Origin: Corallococcus macrosporus
Lineage (GTDB): Bacteria; Myxococcota; Myxococcia; Myxococcales; Myxococcaceae
Direction: 5' to 3'
Length of the DNA stretch: 64,000 nucleotides
NCBI RefSeq assembly: GCF_017302985.1
Contig: NZ_JAFIMU010000007.1
Coordinates: forward strand, 186,001-250,000
Positions 63,201-64,000 of this stretch are shown piece after piece. The translations under genes and the position numbers were made by a program. The notes below the pieces were generated by a model. It saw nothing but the letters and a program-made list of their open reading frames with translations. It had not been told where the DNA came from and did no database searches. Numbering within the stretch: position 1 is the stretch's first letter; each line of letters begins with the position of its first letter.

Positions 63201-64000
63201 TTGGCAGGTGTGCCGGTTGAATTGACCCCGGAGGATTACGAGGCAGTCACCCAGCGGCCCGGTATGTGCATCGTGGACTTCTGGGCCCCGTGGTGTGACC
63301 CCTGCCACGCCTTCGCCCCCATCTTCACGGAGGCGGCCGCGCGGTTCCCGGACATCACCTTCGCCCGGCTGGACGCGGAGGCCCATGAGGCGGTGGCCGA
63401 GCCGCTGGGCATCGACTCCTTCCCCACCCTCGTCGCGTTCAAGGACGGCCTGGAGGTCCACCGCGTCTCCGAGGCGCTGTCCCCCGAGTCGCTGGACCGG
63501 CTGCTCGGCGCGCTGCGGGCCGTGGACGTCGCGGAGGAGCAGCGCCGCACCGCGAACCGAGAGCGGACCGAAGCCGGCGAGCGCCCCTCCGGCGTCCCTG
63601 ACGGCGCCACCTGGGACGAGGGCGACAAGGAGTGGTCCTTCGGCCCCAAGGACGTCACCGGCCGGCCCCACGGCACGTGGCGGTACTGGCGCGCGGACGG
63701 CACGCTCTGCAACGAATGCATCCTGAAGCACGGCGCGCCGCACGGCCCCTTCAAGCGCTTCCACGAGGACGGCTCGGTGTCCCAGGAGGGCGCCTTCGAG
63801 AAGGGCCAGCTCCACGGCCCTCGCACCTGGTTCGCGTCCGAGCACTTCACCACCGAGCGCATGCACGAAGGCGGCGTGAACCCACGCGTGCGCAAGACGG
63901 TGATGCACTACGAGCACGGCACCGTGCGGCAGGTGCAGCACTTCGACGGCAAGGGCCAGCGCGTGGTGCCCTCCACCGGCGAGCCCTACCCCACCCGCCC
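63201..64000 (+). CDS. Thioredoxin-fold protein with MORN/YwqK-like repeats (partial)
   Basis: A protein cut by the right edge, 266 complete codons visible. Residues about 1-115 are a thioredoxin domain with active site WCDPC (FWAPWCDPCHAF, usual WCGPC) and cis-Pro in DSFPTL. From about 140 a second part has repeated aromatic/Gly strands (HGTWRYWRADGTL, HGPFKRFHEDGSV, HGPRTWF, YEHGTVRQVQHFDGKG) like MORN or YwqK-type repeats. It is probably cytosolic, since no signal is present. The TTG start at 63201 follows an AGGAG site six bases upstream. The fusion may make a redox enzyme with a binding tail. Confidence 0.85.
   Translation, partial: MAGVPVELTPEDYEAVTQRPGMCIVDFWAPWCDPCHAFAPIFTEAAARFPDITFARLDAEAHEAVAEPLGIDSFPTLVAFKDGLEVHRVSEALSPESLDRLLGALRAVDVAEEQRRTANRERTEAGERPSGVPDGATWDEGDKEWSFGPKDVTGRPHGTWRYWRADGTLCNECILKHGAPHGPFKRFHEDGSVSQEGAFEKGQLHGPRTWFASEHFTTERMHEGGVNPRVRKTVMHYEHGTVRQVQHFDGKGQRVVPSTGEPYPTR

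Overview
The window is high-GC, densely packed DNA of a myxobacterium, most likely Myxococcaceae (Corallococcus or Myxococcus-like). The evidence is GC-rich third positions throughout, a eukaryote-like Ser/Thr kinase with a TPR tail, an FHA-domain sigma-54 activator, WD40 and annexin-like repeat proteins, and many lipoproteins. No rRNA, tRNA or CRISPR was recognised. Both edges cut genes: a P-type ATPase on the left and a thioredoxin-fold protein on the right. About 50 genes are supported.

Layout. 1-5.5 kb: P-type cation ATPase, three-domain universal stress protein, two small coupled genes and an unknown protein. 5.7-10.9 kb: a 1217-residue protein with five annexin-like repeats and a C-terminus resembling BECR/RNase A-like toxins, followed by two unknown genes, the first a candidate immunity gene. 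10.9-19.7 kb: two closely related SDR oxidoreductases, an Mpo1-like protein, a DMT transporter with a beta-barrel protein, a truncated transposase, YceI, an HMG-CoA synthase-like enzyme, a luciferase-domain lipoprotein and a divergent LysR regulator. 19.75-24.4 kb: a tightly coupled four-gene operon (asparagine synthase, FAD monooxygenase, acyl-CoA dehydrogenase, thioesterase) that looks like a small biosynthetic cluster. 24.8-29.4 kb: membrane protein, 14-repeat WD40 lipoprotein, erythromycin esterase homologue.

29.6-31.9 kb carries a short gene set resembling a ribosomally synthesised, modified peptide pathway: a 202-residue protein with a leader-like N-terminus and five VKxxxDDP repeats, an ATP-grasp ligase and a 2-oxoglutarate/Fe(II) oxygenase. 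This is the most graspetide-like locus in the window. 31.9-39.9 kb: serine hydrolase, SRPBCC protein, acetamidase-like protein, a repeat-rich intergenic region, a GntR regulator, and a fused methyltransferase-aminotransferase of the plant methionine S-methyltransferase type. 40-48 kb: a large secreted GH57-like/FN3/CBM25/CBM20 starch-active protein and three unknown proteins. 48.3-50.2 kb: a nitric-oxide module (truncated haemoglobin, ferredoxin reductase, NsrR-type Rrf2 repressor) behind a textbook NsrR palindrome.

51.7-62.2 kb looks like one regulated locus. A minus-strand kinase/FHA-activator/C39-like protease operon is flanked by two plus-strand units whose first genes start MAL-x-P, lack signal peptides and have disordered N-termini. 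Both units are preceded by the same 40-bp element (35/40 identical) and by a sigma-54 GG-N10-GC promoter match. The inference is that the kinase and activator switch on these putative effector genes together. Two small paralogous genes and a thioredoxin-fold/MORN-like gene end the window.
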